A stretch of 36,272 bases of DNA from Candidatus Nanohalarchaeota archaeon. Lineage in GTDB: Archaea; Nanohalarchaeota; Nanosalinia; Nanosalinales; Nanosalinaceae. This document shows, one piece after another, positions 1-7,260 of the stretch (position 1 is its first letter; each line of letters opens with the position of its first letter). The notes under the pieces were generated by a model, which worked only from the letters and a program-made list of their open reading frames with translations, ran no database searches and was not told where the DNA came from. Location of the stretch: the NCBI GenBank assembly GCA_022729355.1, contig JALDAN010000007.1, positions 1 to 36,272 of the forward strand, read 5' to 3'. Position numbers and translations under genes: made by a program.

Positions 1-13
1 AAACCGTTAATCA

Positions 14-1240
14 GTGAAAACTCCTGAGGATAAAAAAAGCTACAGGCCTAAAATCAAGCTTATGAACCCAAATAAAATCAAGCAGGACTTCCCGGTATTC
101 AGTGAGAAACCTGAACTTGTATATCTTGACAACGCTGCTACCTCTCAAAAGCCTGAAGCAGTGATTAAAGCTGTGGAAGACTTCTACAGAGAGAAAAACT
201 CAAACATCGGGAGAGGCCTTTACGAACTGGCGACGGAGGCTACAAAAGCCTACGAGGAATCACGTGAAACAGCGGCAGACTTCATCGGCGCAGAAAAAGA
301 CGAAATCGTGTTTGTCAGGAACACTACGGAAGCGGAGAATCTGCTGGCACATTCAACTGATTTCGAAGGCGATATCGTTCTAAGCGAAATGGCTCATCAC
401 TCCGAACAGCTCCCATGGAGGAGAAAAGCAGAACAGGAAGAAAAAGAAATAAACTATCTGGAGACAGAGGACGGCGAAATTTCAGTGGAATCAGCGAAAC
501 AGATGATAGATGAAGATACAGGCCTTGTGGCTTTCTCACATATCTCAAACGTATTCGGAGAAAGAAATGAAGTCGAGAAAATAACTGAGATAGCTCACGA
601 GAATGATGCACTCGTGGTGCTGGATGCAGCTCAATCAGCTCCACACAGGCCTCTGGATGTAGATGATCTGAACGTGGATTTTATGTGTTTCTCCGGACAC
701 AAGATGCTAGGGCCTTCAGGAACAGGAGTCCTCTACGGGAAGAAGCATAGACTGGAGGAACTGAGGCCTTATCAGGTCGGTGGCGGAATGATAAAATCCG
801 TGAAGAAAGACGACGTGAAGTACAGTGAAGTACCTCAGAGATTCGAGGCCGGGACACCGAACATCGCAGGAGTAGTAGGCCTCGCAGAGGCAATCTACTA
901 TCTTGAAGAAATAGGTATGGAGAACGTTCATGAACACGGTAAGAGGCTTTCAAACAGGATAATAGAAGACCTCAGACAGATAGAAGGTGTAAAGGTTCTT
1001 TCCAGTCAAGGCGCCAATCTGGTCTCCTTCACATGCAGAGATGTTCATCCGCACGATGTCGCAGAGCTGCTTAATCAGAAAGGAGTAGCTGTGAGAGCAG
1101 GTAATCACTGTGCTCAGCCACAGATGGATTCGCTCGGTATATCAGGGACTACAAGAGCATCACCGTATATCTACAATACAGAAGAAGAGGTTGAGAGATT
1201 GGTGGAAGGTGTTAAGGAGGCCTTAGAGGTGTTCCAGTAA
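14..1240 (+). CDS. sufS: SufS-type cysteine desulfurase
   Basis: A PLP-dependent enzyme that takes sulfur from cysteine for Fe-S cluster assembly in the cytoplasm. Counting from the GTG at 14, the PLP lysine is K230 in SGHKMLGPSGTG. The persulfide cysteine is C366 in RAGNHCAQP, the form seen in SufS/CsdA rather than IscS. The cofactor-stacking histidine pair is near 128-129 (MAHHS), and the DNAATSQKP motif lies near residue 39. An in-frame stop precedes the GTG directly. The ATG at 62 (MNPNKIKQDFPVF) is the more family-like start and gives 392 residues, close to the usual 400. The stop overlaps the sufU start by one base, so the two genes are almost certainly co-transcribed. Confidence 0.93.
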   Translation: MKTPEDKKSYRPKIKLMNPNKIKQDFPVFSEKPELVYLDNAATSQKPEAVIKAVEDFYREKNSNIGRGLYELATEATKAYEESRETAADFIGAEKDEIVFVRNTTEAENLLAHSTDFEGDIVLSEMAHHSEQLPWRRKAEQEEKEINYLETEDGEISVESAKQMIDEDTGLVAFSHISNVFGERNEVEKITEIAHENDALVVLDAAQSAPHRPLDVDDLNVDFMCFSGHKMLGPSGTGVLYGKKHRLEELRPYQVGGGMIKSVKKDDVKYSEVPQRFEAGTPNIAGVVGLAEAIYYLEEIGMENVHEHGKRLSNRIIEDLRQIEGVKVLSSQGANLVSFTCRDVHPHDVAELLNQKGVAVRAGNHCAQPQMDSLGISGTTRASPYIYNTEEEVERLVEGVKEALEVFQ

Positions 1241-1605
1241 TGTATAGAGATGAGATACTTGATCACTACAAGAGGCCTCGGAACGAAGGACGGATAGAAG
1301 ATGGATTAAGTGGAGAGGGAGAGAACGAGAGCTGTGGAGATCATACAGAAGTATTTCTGAAAGTTCTGGAGGGAGAAGTCGATGAGATGAGGCATGAGAC
1401 CGATGGATGTGCGATCTGTACAGCAGCTATATCCATACTTTCAGAGGAGATACAGGAGAGGCCTGTTGATGAAGTAATGAGTCTTGACAGTGACTGGATG
1501 ATCGAAAAACTTGATATCGATATCTCGCCGATGCGTATGAAATGCGCATTACTGGGGCTTGAAACCGTTCAAGAAGCACTGAAACAGGAGAGCGATGAAC
1601 TATGA
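1240..1605 (+). CDS. sufU: SufU/IscU-like Fe-S scaffold or sulfur acceptor
   Basis: A small NifU-N/IscU-fold protein expected to accept sulfur from SufS or to carry a nascent cluster. The N-terminus ILDHYKRPRNEG is typical of the family. Conserved cysteines are visible at C32 (SCGD), C57 and C60 (GCAIC) and C102 (RMKCALLGLETV). The first, the GC and the RMKC cysteines match the three SufU/IscU ligand positions; C60 is extra. At 121 residues it is shorter than Bacillus SufU (about 145). It overlaps sufS by one base and the following NUDIX gene by four (ATGA). Whether it acts as a scaffold or a zinc-dependent sulfurtransferase cannot be decided from sequence. Confidence 0.87.
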   Translation: MYRDEILDHYKRPRNEGRIEDGLSGEGENESCGDHTEVFLKVLEGEVDEMRHETDGCAICTAAISILSEEIQERPVDEVMSLDSDWMIEKLDIDISPMRMKCALLGLETVQEALKQESDEL

Positions 1606-2051
1606 CAGGATTCCACATAGTAGCAGCTAATCTGATCGAGAAAGACGGAGAATATCTTCTTGTTAAGGAGGGTAAGGAGGAAGTCAGAGGCCTCTGGAAC
1701 CTGCCAGCAGGAGGAGTAAAAGAATGTGAAAAAATCAGTTCTACAGCCCGTAGAGAGGCAAAAGAGGAAGCAGGCCTCGAAGTGGAAATAGAAGGGCTTG
1801 TAGGCGTCTTCATGGATGAAAGCGATAGAAGCGAACGAACAGTGATAATCTTTGTATTCCATTCGAGGCCTCAGAGCTACGATGTAGAAGCTCCCGACAA
1901 CGATGAGATACTTGAAGCAGATTTCTTCTCGAAAGAAGAGTTTCAGGATATGAAGATACGGATTCCGTTTCTGGAGGAAGCTGTGAAAAGATACGAGAAC
2001 GGAGAACTGGTTGAAACAGATATAATCCAGGATTTCAGAGGAGAGATATGA
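1602..2051 (+). CDS. NUDIX hydrolase
   Basis: A NUDIX pyrophosphohydrolase of 149 residues, expected to hydrolyse a nucleoside diphosphate linked to another group. The Nudix box (G x5 E x7 R E U x E E x G U) spans about residues 37-59: G37, E43, R51, E52, E55, E56 and G58 are all present, so it should be catalytically competent. One position usually held by a large aliphatic residue is Ala (A53). The substrate cannot be read from the sequence. It is coupled by ATGA overlaps to sufU upstream and to the HD-domain gene downstream. It resembles a second NUDIX protein at 4779-5255 in length and in the placement of its box. Confidence 0.88.
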   Translation: MTGFHIVAANLIEKDGEYLLVKEGKEEVRGLWNLPAGGVKECEKISSTARREAKEEAGLEVEIEGLVGVFMDESDRSERTVIIFVFHSRPQSYDVEAPDNDEILEADFFSKEEFQDMKIRIPFLEEAVKRYENGELVETDIIQDFRGEI

Positions 2052-2689
2052 TGGCGGAAGGAAAGATGAGGGAGATTGAGGAAAGAGCCCGAAGCTTCTT
2101 TGGAGACGTTAATCCAGCGCACGACTGGCATCACGTCCAAAGAGTAACTGAATTAGCTGAGAAACTAGCAGAGGAAGAAGATGCCGATAGAAAAATAGTC
2201 CAGGCCTCTGCCTTACTGCACGATATCGGACGTGGAAAGGAAGATGAAGGCCTCATAGATAATCATGCGGAATGGGGCGCGGAGAAATCAGGAGAGGTAC
2301 TTGAGGAACTGGGCTTCGAGGATAGCTTTATTGAAGCTGTTGAGCACTGTATCCGTTCTCACAGGTATTCAAAGAGGCCTGATCCACGTACTTTAGAGGC
2401 CGAGGTTCTTTCAGATGCTGATAATTTGGATGCTCTCGGGGCTTGCGGTATCGCTCGTACGTTCACTTATGGAGGTGAAAGAGGGAAGATTATCGCTGAT
2501 CCTGATCTTCCAGCGGATGAAGATGAATCTGTTGCTGGAAAGACTTCGCTTAATCATCTGGAAAAGAAGATTCTGAATTTGAAGGATCAAATGTATACTG
2601 ATTCAGGCCTTGAAGTAGCGGAGAAGCGGCATAGATACGTTAATGATTTTGTTGAAAGGATGAAGAAGGAAATGGAAGGCATCAAATAA
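2048..2689 (+). CDS. HD-domain phosphohydrolase
   Basis: A 213-residue metal-dependent phosphohydrolase of the HD superfamily, close in pattern to the YedJ/YpgQ group. Metal-binding signatures in order are H25 and H28-H29 (HDWHH), H58-D59 (ALLHDIGR), H73, H105 and D123/D125 (LSDADNLDALG). The family hydrolyses nucleotides or other phosphate esters; the substrate here is unknown. The first ATG (2048) overlaps the NUDIX stop; a second ATG follows at once. It is the last gene of the sufS-sufU-NUDIX-HD cluster. Pairing NUDIX with HD suggests nucleotide-pool cleaning, which is inference only. Confidence 0.85.
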   Translation: MMAEGKMREIEERARSFFGDVNPAHDWHHVQRVTELAEKLAEEEDADRKIVQASALLHDIGRGKEDEGLIDNHAEWGAEKSGEVLEELGFEDSFIEAVEHCIRSHRYSKRPDPRTLEAEVLSDADNLDALGACGIARTFTYGGERGKIIADPDLPADEDESVAGKTSLNHLEKKILNLKDQMYTDSGLEVAEKRHRYVNDFVERMKKEMEGIK

Positions 2690-2786
2690 AGTAGATTGGA
2701 GGCTGTATCGATAGCATATTAAAGAGTTTTTAGGCCTACCTAATAATTATGAGCCGAAATTCAAAGAATTTCTATAATACCTTGTC

Positions 2787-2794
2787 AGGTGATC
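2787..2794 (+). promoter_or_regulatory. Shine-Dalgarno site of sufC
   Basis: AGGTGATC lies four bases before the sufC ATG. It matches eight bases of the complement of the archaeal 16S rRNA 3' end (GGAGGTGATCC). This fixes the sufC start and is notable because many other genes in the window lack a clear site. Confidence 0.75.
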
Positions 2795-2798
2795 AGAT

Positions 2799-3545
2799 AT
2801 GAGTCTGGAAGTTGAAGATCTAAGGGTTTCCGTTGAAGATGAGGAAATCGTGAAAGGTGTCTCTCTGGAAGTTGAACCAGGAGAGATTCACGCTATTATG
2901 GGGCCTAACGGTTCCGGAAAATCCACTCTCTGCAAGAGCTTGATGGGTAATCCTGTATACAGCATCGACTCCGGAAAAATAATCGTAGATGGAGAAGACG
3001 TTACAGATGAGGAAACTGATGAAAGAGCACGTGAGGGCCTCTTCCTTGGATTCCAGTACCCAAGTGAGATATCAGGAATCACTGTTTCAGAGTTCTTGAA
3101 GGAAGCTATCGACGCACGTAGAGAGGAGGCAGGAGAAGATCCTATGCCTCAAAGCGAGTTCAATGAGCTTCTTAGGGAGAAACTTGAACTCCTTGACATG
3201 GATGAGGAATACGCACGCAGATACCTGAACGACGGATTCTCGGGAGGAGAGAAAAAGAGGAACGAGATCCTTCAGATGGCTGTCCTCAACCCGAAGTACG
3301 CTATTCTGGATGAAATCGATTCAGGCCTTGACATTGATGCACTGGAAGTTGTAGCCAAGGGAATCAACGCACTGGCCAACGACGACAGAGGCATCCTCAT
3401 GATCACACACTACCAGAGAATACTGGATCACGTCAGGCCTGATCACGTACATGTCATGGTCGACGGAGAGATAGTAGAGAGCGGAGGCCCAGAACTCGCA
3501 GAGAAACTGGAAGACGAAGGATACACCTGGCTCAAGAATGAATAG
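2799..3545 (+). CDS. sufC: SufC, Fe-S assembly ATPase
   Basis: ABC-type ATPase of the SUF system that normally binds SufB and SufD and drives cluster assembly. All motifs are intact in 248 residues: Walker A GPNGSGKST at 35-43, signature FSGGEKKRNE at 147-156 (the SufC form), Walker B YAILDE at 167-172 and the switch histidine H204 in MITHYQRI. The start is set by a strong Shine-Dalgarno site. It lies 109 bp after the HD gene and probably has its own promoter, since A/T-rich TATA-like stretches occur near 2716-2725 and 2771-2779. No sufB or sufD follows: the next gene is on the opposite strand and overlaps the sufC end by 14 bp. Confidence 0.95.
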   Translation: MSLEVEDLRVSVEDEEIVKGVSLEVEPGEIHAIMGPNGSGKSTLCKSLMGNPVYSIDSGKIIVDGEDVTDEETDERAREGLFLGFQYPSEISGITVSEFLKEAIDARREEAGEDPMPQSEFNELLREKLELLDMDEEYARRYLNDGFSGGEKKRNEILQMAVLNPKYAILDEIDSGLDIDALEVVAKGINALANDDRGILMITHYQRILDHVRPDHVHVMVDGEIVESGGPELAEKLEDEGYTWLKNE

Positions 3546-4077
3546 TTAAATCGTCATCAGTCTGCCAGTAACTCATTAAATCTTCCTCAGATGGAATAAT
3601 ATCGCTGTAGTAATCATTTTTATTCAGCTGGCGCTGTAACTGTGAAGCCATTGCTTCAGTGGGGTCTTCCGGAGAACGAACGGATGCAAGATCAGCATTA
3701 TCGATGTACAAGGTAATTCCATCGTAAGTACCGAAATTCTCAGGCTTAAAATCTACTGCAAGACCTCTGGAAATCATTCTATCCACTATAGGCGAAGTCT
3801 CCATCATGAAGGCCTGAAGCTCTTCCTCTGTTTCAGGTCTGTAGACTTGATCAGCTCTGTCCTGCTTGATAACTGTTATATCATCGAATACTCCGTAGGA
3901 AGTTACAGGGGAGATTTCAGCAGTCAAGTGAAGTGATTCATCAACTGTATCTGGCTCTGCACAGCTTTTCTTGATGACAAAGTCCTCGAACACGTAGACT
4001 TCTGAGAAGGAGCCCTCTAAATGACTTTCTTCAACCAATAAATCTTCCACCTCCAGATTCTCTAGATCCTGCTTCAT
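3532..4077 (-). CDS. small protein-kinase-fold protein
   Basis: A 181-residue protein that looks like a minimal kinase fold. A strand with lysines (VYVFEDFVIKKS, K36-K37) is in the position of the ATP-binding lysine. DFKPEN at 109-114 resembles the catalytic loop (D-x-K-P-x-N), although the usual preceding His is replaced (AVDF). YIDNADLAS at 124-132 could supply the metal-binding Asp. No glycine-rich loop is clear beyond EGSFSEVY at 21-28. RIO kinases and aminoglycoside phosphotransferases are the nearest styles, but I cannot name a family. It overlaps the end of the fibrillarin gene by four bases, so it is likely translated with it. It converges on sufC. Confidence 0.6.
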   Translation of the reverse strand: MKQDLENLEVEDLLVEESHLEGSFSEVYVFEDFVIKKSCAEPDTVDESLHLTAEISPVTSYGVFDDITVIKQDRADQVYRPETEEELQAFMMETSPIVDRMISRGLAVDFKPENFGTYDGITLYIDNADLASVRSPEDPTEAMASQLQRQLNKNDYYSDIIPSEEDLMSYWQTDDDLTIHS

Positions 4078-4775
4078 GACAGCTTCATCTTCAGGAACAG
4101 ATGATCTTTTTCGTACGGCTCCAGCAAGGCCTCTTCCTCTATCTCAAAAGTATCCGTAAGCTTCTCTTTGACTTCTCCGAATACTTCTTCTGCAGGCCTC
4201 GCAGTGGATATTGACTGGGCCTTGACTGTTAGAAGTGCTGTCCCATCTTTCTTCAGATACTTTTCTGCGTTTTTGATGAATATCTCTGCCTGATCACTCT
4301 GGGATATATCCTGGAAAACTATATCGCACTCGGTAACAAGATCGCTGTATTCCTCTGGATTTCTGGCGTTGCCTAGTATCGGAGCGATATTTTCACGTTG
4401 CTCCGCCAAGTCTACAAGGCTTCTTATGACAGTGTCAGAGTACTCTACTGCGAAGATGAAGCCTTGTTCAAGTATATCTGAGAAATGTGATACAGTTGTA
4501 CCTGAGGCCGCTCCAAGATACAGTACTGTGTCTTCCTGCTGTATCTCCAGATCTACACCGTTTTCTATGGCTGCTCCGGCCTTTGAACGGTTAGGATTCC
4601 ATTCTCTATACGTCTCTCCATCTTCCTGCACATGTTTTTCTCCGTAAACTTTCTGGCTGGAAGCGGCTTTTGTGTACATTTTTGCTCCTTTACGGTAGAC
4701 GCCGGGCTGTATCTCCTTCATCACAGAACCGTGTTTGAAGCCGAGATTTTTTAGTTGTAAGTCCAGAAACTCCAA
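4074..4775 (-). CDS. flpA: fibrillarin-like rRNA/tRNA 2'-O-methyltransferase
   Basis: Catalytic subunit of archaeal C/D-box sRNPs, which 2'-O-methylate rRNA and tRNA guided by small RNAs and Nop5. Family hallmarks are VYGEK at 43-47, YREWNPNRSKAGAAI at 56-70, SAM motif I LYLGAASGTTVSH at 85-97, the acidic AVEYS at 109-113, QDISQSDQAEI at 155-165, VKAQSI at 184-189 and LLEPYEKDH near 217. Position 4775 is a TTG. The ATG at 4721 (MKEIQPGVYRKG) fits the family better and leaves 57 bp to the divergent NUDIX gene. Its partner Nop5 is encoded just beyond that gene on the same strand. It overlaps the downstream kinase-like gene. Confidence 0.93.
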   Translation of the reverse strand: MEFLDLQLKNLGFKHGSVMKEIQPGVYRKGAKMYTKAASSQKVYGEKHVQEDGETYREWNPNRSKAGAAIENGVDLEIQQEDTVLYLGAASGTTVSHFSDILEQGFIFAVEYSDTVIRSLVDLAEQRENIAPILGNARNPEEYSDLVTECDIVFQDISQSDQAEIFIKNAEKYLKKDGTALLTVKAQSISTARPAEEVFGEVKEKLTDTFEIEEEALLEPYEKDHLFLKMKLS

Positions 4776-4778
4776 TCC

Positions 4779-5255
4779 ATGGCAAGCTTTTACACATGCG
4801 CAGACGCACTGATCGAGAGAGATGGAGAATACCTGATGATCCAGGAAGGAAAAGAAAGATGCAGAAAAACTTGGAACATACCCGGCGGAGGAGTAGAACA
4901 GGGGGAAAGCCCTGTAGAAGCGATAAAAAGAGAAGTGAAAGAGGAAGCAGGCCTCAACGTAGAGAACGTCGAAGGCCTTCTCGGAGCTGCGAACGGGCGT
5001 TCAACTCAGGACGGCCATCCTGTCGTAGTCTTCATCTTCAAATGCAGTGTGGAGGAGGGAACTCCGGATCCAGAGCTAAAAGACGAGATAATGGATGCAA
5101 CATTCATGAGTAAAGAAGAAATAATGGAGAAAGAGCAAGACGAAGAACTTAGAAACGATATCGTGATCAAGGCATTCGAAATGAGTGAGAGAGGCCTTCT
5201 TCCTGCGGAGAATTTCTCAGGATACAGTCACCCGTATCTTGATGAGGAGCCGTGA
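4779..5255 (+). CDS. NUDIX hydrolase
   Basis: A 158-residue NUDIX hydrolase with a full Nudix box at about 37-59: G37, E43, R51, E52, E55, E56 and G58, preceded by TWNIPGGG. It is a paralogue-like partner of the NUDIX protein at 1602-2051: similar opening (LIERDGEYLM against LIEKDGEYLL), same box position, and both end with an acidic tail. The substrate is unknown. It is transcribed between flpA and nop5 on the opposite strand, converging on nop5 with a 2-bp gap. Its ATG lies only a few bases from the upstream TTG of flpA, so the two genes share one divergent promoter region. Confidence 0.88.
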   Translation: MASFYTCADALIERDGEYLMIQEGKERCRKTWNIPGGGVEQGESPVEAIKREVKEEAGLNVENVEGLLGAANGRSTQDGHPVVVFIFKCSVEEGTPDPELKDEIMDATFMSKEEIMEKEQDEELRNDIVIKAFEMSERGLLPAENFSGYSHPYLDEEP

Positions 5256-5257
5256 AT

Positions 5258-6010
5258 TTATTCCTTTAATTCATGGAATTTTTCCTCTATCTCCTCTCTC
5301 AGGCCTTCTGACTTATCTTCATCCCCGTAATTGTCGATTCTGGCCGCCATCACTGTTTTATTGGCGAGGAATCTTGCCATCTTTCCCCTCTTACTTTCTG
5401 GCAGAGATTTAACGAATCTGTGCTGGAACAGGATACCATGCTTCGGCGAACTGCCTTCCCCGTGAAGATGTCTGAAAAGGGCTTTCTCAGCTCCCAGCAT
5501 CTGGACAGTAGATGCCGGATTCTTCGCCAGTTCATCAAGGCCTCCTGCAAGAGCAACAAGACGTGTAGCCAGTAAAGGCCCTAGAAGGCCTGAAAGATTC
5601 TGGAACTCTTCAGAGGCCTCTTCATGGATGTATTCCTCCAAGTGTTCGGATGTGTCTTTTGTGTTACTTATCTGTTCAAGCATCTGCTGCATGACTTCTC
5701 GTTCATCTTCAGTTATATCTGATCCTGTAGAGTCTTCTACAAGGCTTTGGAAAGGTTCAAGGCCTTCTTTTTCGATCCCGTAGCGTTCAAGCATCTCCAC
5801 CAGTCTTTCATCATCAAGTTCGCTGACTAATTCAGGGAAATGCTGTGAGTAGATGTCTCTGAAGTTCTCCATGCTTTTCTCGAACTGTCTAGTTAACTGG
5901 TCAAGCTGCTCCACAGTCTTGATCAAGAACACGTCTTTTTCAACAGGTTCACGAAGCTTCTCGCGTGTTCTGGAGATTGCTTCTTCACGTAGCTTTTCTT
6001 TATCCATCAA
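5258..6010 (-). CDS. nop5: Nop5 (NOP56/58-like), short form
   Basis: Core scaffold protein of archaeal C/D-box sRNPs. The coiled-coil and Nop domains are intact: YSQHFPELVSEL at 54-65, GPLLATRLVALAGGLDELA at about 144-162, STVQMLGAEKALFRHL at 167-182, SSPKHGILFQH at 187-197 and ARIDNYGDE near 223. The protein is 250 residues, against about 400 in Pyrococcus. Only about 53 residues precede YSQHFPEL, so most of the N-terminal domain that binds fibrillarin is missing. No in-frame continuation of that domain is visible in the HTH gene 15 bp upstream, with which it probably forms an operon. Confidence 0.9.
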   Translation of the reverse strand: MMDKEKLREEAISRTREKLREPVEKDVFLIKTVEQLDQLTRQFEKSMENFRDIYSQHFPELVSELDDERLVEMLERYGIEKEGLEPFQSLVEDSTGSDITEDEREVMQQMLEQISNTKDTSEHLEEYIHEEASEEFQNLSGLLGPLLATRLVALAGGLDELAKNPASTVQMLGAEKALFRHLHGEGSSPKHGILFQHRFVKSLPESKRGKMARFLANKTVMAARIDNYGDEDKSEGLREEIEEKFHELKE

Positions 6011-6025
6011 AAAAAGGCCTCCTTC

Positions 6026-6445
6026 TCACATCTGCTCCGGTTTCAATCCCATAAGTTTCAGTTTCAGGCGGACTTCCTCAACTGTGCGATCAAGACGTTC
6101 CGCCATCTCCTCAGGGCCTGACATCTGGTAGTTCTGTATCATGTATTTTTCATCTGTCCGGGAGAAGCTGTTCCATCCTTCAAGTGCTGAAGAGGCCTCG
6201 TGTTCCCCGGCGATGAACTTCTCAAGTTCCTCGTTGTCCATGTCGGTCTTGTTTCTTACGAGATATTCTACCTGTTCAGGTGTCATTGAGGCGCCTGTCT
6301 TTGAGAAGGCCTGTCGCTCGATCTTTTCCTCTGCTGCGTTGGCTTTATGATTCATCTCTGGTGTTTCAGTTTCCATCAGGTCTGTTTCAATCGCTTCCTG
6401 AGTCCTCTTTCTGAGATCCTCCCTGACTTCATCTTTCAAATCCAT
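6026..6445 (-). CDS. HTH-tailed hypothetical protein
   Basis: A 139-residue acidic protein I do not recognise. The first 90 residues are charged, mostly helical and Met/Glu/Lys-rich. The last 45 or so (YMIQNYQMSGPEEMAERLDR onward, ending KLKLMGLKPEQM) have the spacing of a short Myb/SANT-like or sigma-like helix-turn-helix: a first helix, then MAERLDRTVEEVRLKLKLMGL as the second and recognition helices. It lies 15 bp upstream of nop5 on the same strand, so the two are probably co-transcribed. A 9-bp inverted repeat ends exactly at its start codon. A role in DNA or RNA binding is inferred only from the HTH-like tail. Confidence 0.6.
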   Translation of the reverse strand: MDLKDEVREDLRKRTQEAIETDLMETETPEMNHKANAAEEKIERQAFSKTGASMTPEQVEYLVRNKTDMDNEELEKFIAGEHEASSALEGWNSFSRTDEKYMIQNYQMSGPEEMAERLDRTVEEVRLKLKLMGLKPEQM

Positions 6446-6493
6446 AATCTACACTGATGCGTTAATCTTGAAAACATCTCCCCCTGTAGATTA
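6445..6493 (-). promoter_or_regulatory. inverted repeat ending at start codon
   Basis: TAATCTACA at 6445-6453 and TGTAGATTA at 6485-6493 are perfect 9-bp inverted repeats separated by 31 bases. In the mRNA of the 6445 gene the second arm ends with the A of the start ATG, and a G-rich SD-like GGGGGAG lies in the loop. It could be a leader hairpin affecting translation, or a protein-binding site. It may also be chance. Confidence 0.35.
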
Positions 6494-6528
6494 AATTAGT
6501 CTTGGATAGTAGGCCTCCATAGGTTTTT

Positions 6529-6546
6529 GTTCGAGTTTGGTCGAAC
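6529..6546. promoter_or_regulatory. GTTCGA-N6-TCGAAC operator, copy 1
   Basis: GTTCGA, GTTTGG, TCGAAC: a perfect 6-bp inverted repeat with a 6-bp spacer. It ends 11 bp before the TATA-like box of the envelope gene that starts at 6591. A further GAAC-N4-GTTC repeat overlaps its right arm (6543-6554). The same layout occurs at 10831 and 12052. Confidence 0.6.
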
Positions 6547-6556
6547 GATTGTTCAA

Positions 6557-6566
6557 TATTTAAAAA
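6557..6566 (+). promoter_or_regulatory. TATA box for the 6591 gene
   Basis: TATTTAAAAA lies about 25-34 bp before the ATG at 6591. This is the spacing expected for an archaeal promoter making a leaderless or nearly leaderless mRNA. It supports 6591 as the true start of a gene whose reading frame is now interrupted. Confidence 0.6.
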
Positions 6567-6590
6567 ATGGGGGAAGGTAACTAATAGATT

Positions 6591-7029
6591 ATGCGAGTGA
6601 AGCTGGCGCTCCCTCATTGCAGGCCTTGTGCTACTCTTATTTTTCCTTGCTACACCTTTCCTTGCAGGTATCGGAGCTAACTTCATCTATCCAATGGATG
6701 TGGATACAGGAGGAGCGGGTTCAGGTGCTTTATCAGGTACAGGAGATGTGGCGGTCGAACAAGTTGAGCAGGATGCTCAGGACAGGAGACAGGAGATAAG
6801 AGATCAACGAGAGAACTTTGTGAATCAGGTATCACGTTTCTCCGCTTCAACCAGTTTCCAGAACTTTGCTTCAACTATGCTTGGAACAGAATACGACGGC
6901 GAAAGCGGACTCCGGCCGACAGTATGGGAAGATCTACAGGCCTCGCTCGGATATCTAATATTTCTGTTAAGTGAAACAATGCTGGTCTTTACAGCAGCCT
7001 ACGCCACTTTCATGCGACAGGATCTCTGA
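6591..7029 (+). CDS. two-TM envelope protein, apparent frameshift
   Basis: The open frame runs to 7029 but begins only at a GTG at 6628, inside a hydrophobic stretch, with an in-frame stop at 6598. The ATG at 6591 reads MRVKLAL and then shifts frame. Removing one C from the CCC at 6611-6613 joins them into MRVKLALLIAGLVLLLFFLA, an ideal signal-anchor helix. So there is either a real 1-base insertion or an assembly error. The rest has a Gly-rich stretch, a charged coiled-coil-like segment (EQVEQDAQDRRQEIRDQREN), and a C-terminal membrane helix (LGYLIFLLSETMLVFTAAYA). Family and function unknown. The promoter carries the GTTCGA operator. Confidence 0.6.
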
Positions 7030-7040
7030 AACATCAGGGA

Positions 7041-7058
7041 GTTATTTAAGAAAATAAC
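7041..7058. promoter_or_regulatory. A/T-rich inverted repeat before tRNA-Gly
   Basis: GTTATTT and AAATAAC form a 7-bp inverted repeat around AAGA. It lies 12 bp after the preceding gene and 34 bp before the tRNA. The TTATTTAAG core could serve as the TATA box of the tRNA, giving a leader of about 20 bases. No U-tract follows, so a terminator is less likely. Confidence 0.35.
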
Positions 7059-7091
7059 GTGCCAAGAACAAAGTTACAGGAGATTTATTTT

Positions 7092-7163
7092 GCGGTGTTG
7101 GTCCAGTGGCTAAGACCCCGGCCTTCCAAGCCGGTGACCCGGGTTCAAATCCCGGACGCCGCA
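7092..7163 (+). tRNA. tRNA-Gly (anticodon TCC)
   Basis: A full cloverleaf can be folded. The acceptor arm is GCGGTGT paired with ACGCCGC, with one G-U pair. The anticodon stem is CCGGC/GCCGG at 7118-7122 and 7130-7134, around loop CTTCCAA, with anticodon TCC at 7125-7127. The T-arm is CCGGG, TTCAAAT, CCCGG. The discriminator is A7163. The 3' CCA is not encoded and no intron is present. It reads GGA codons, which are frequent in these genes. Confidence 0.95.
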
Positions 7164-7260
7164 CTTAATTACTTCTCGAAGCAAGCCTCTGAATTTGGGT
7201 CTTTATTGGGTATGAAACTGTAGAGGCCTCTTAAAAATGGTCGGTTGTAAATTGTGTTGT

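Noticed and set aside
1427-1862. Minus-strand open frames opposite sufU and NUDIX
   Set aside because: They are Ser/Arg/Phe-rich shadows of intact genes on the plus strand.
6591-6680. Short open frame from the ATG at 6591 (about 29 codons) as a separate small protein
   Set aside because: Its first seven codons fit the downstream signal helix once one base is removed, and its remainder is Cys/Pro-rich nonsense. It is better explained as a frameshifted start.
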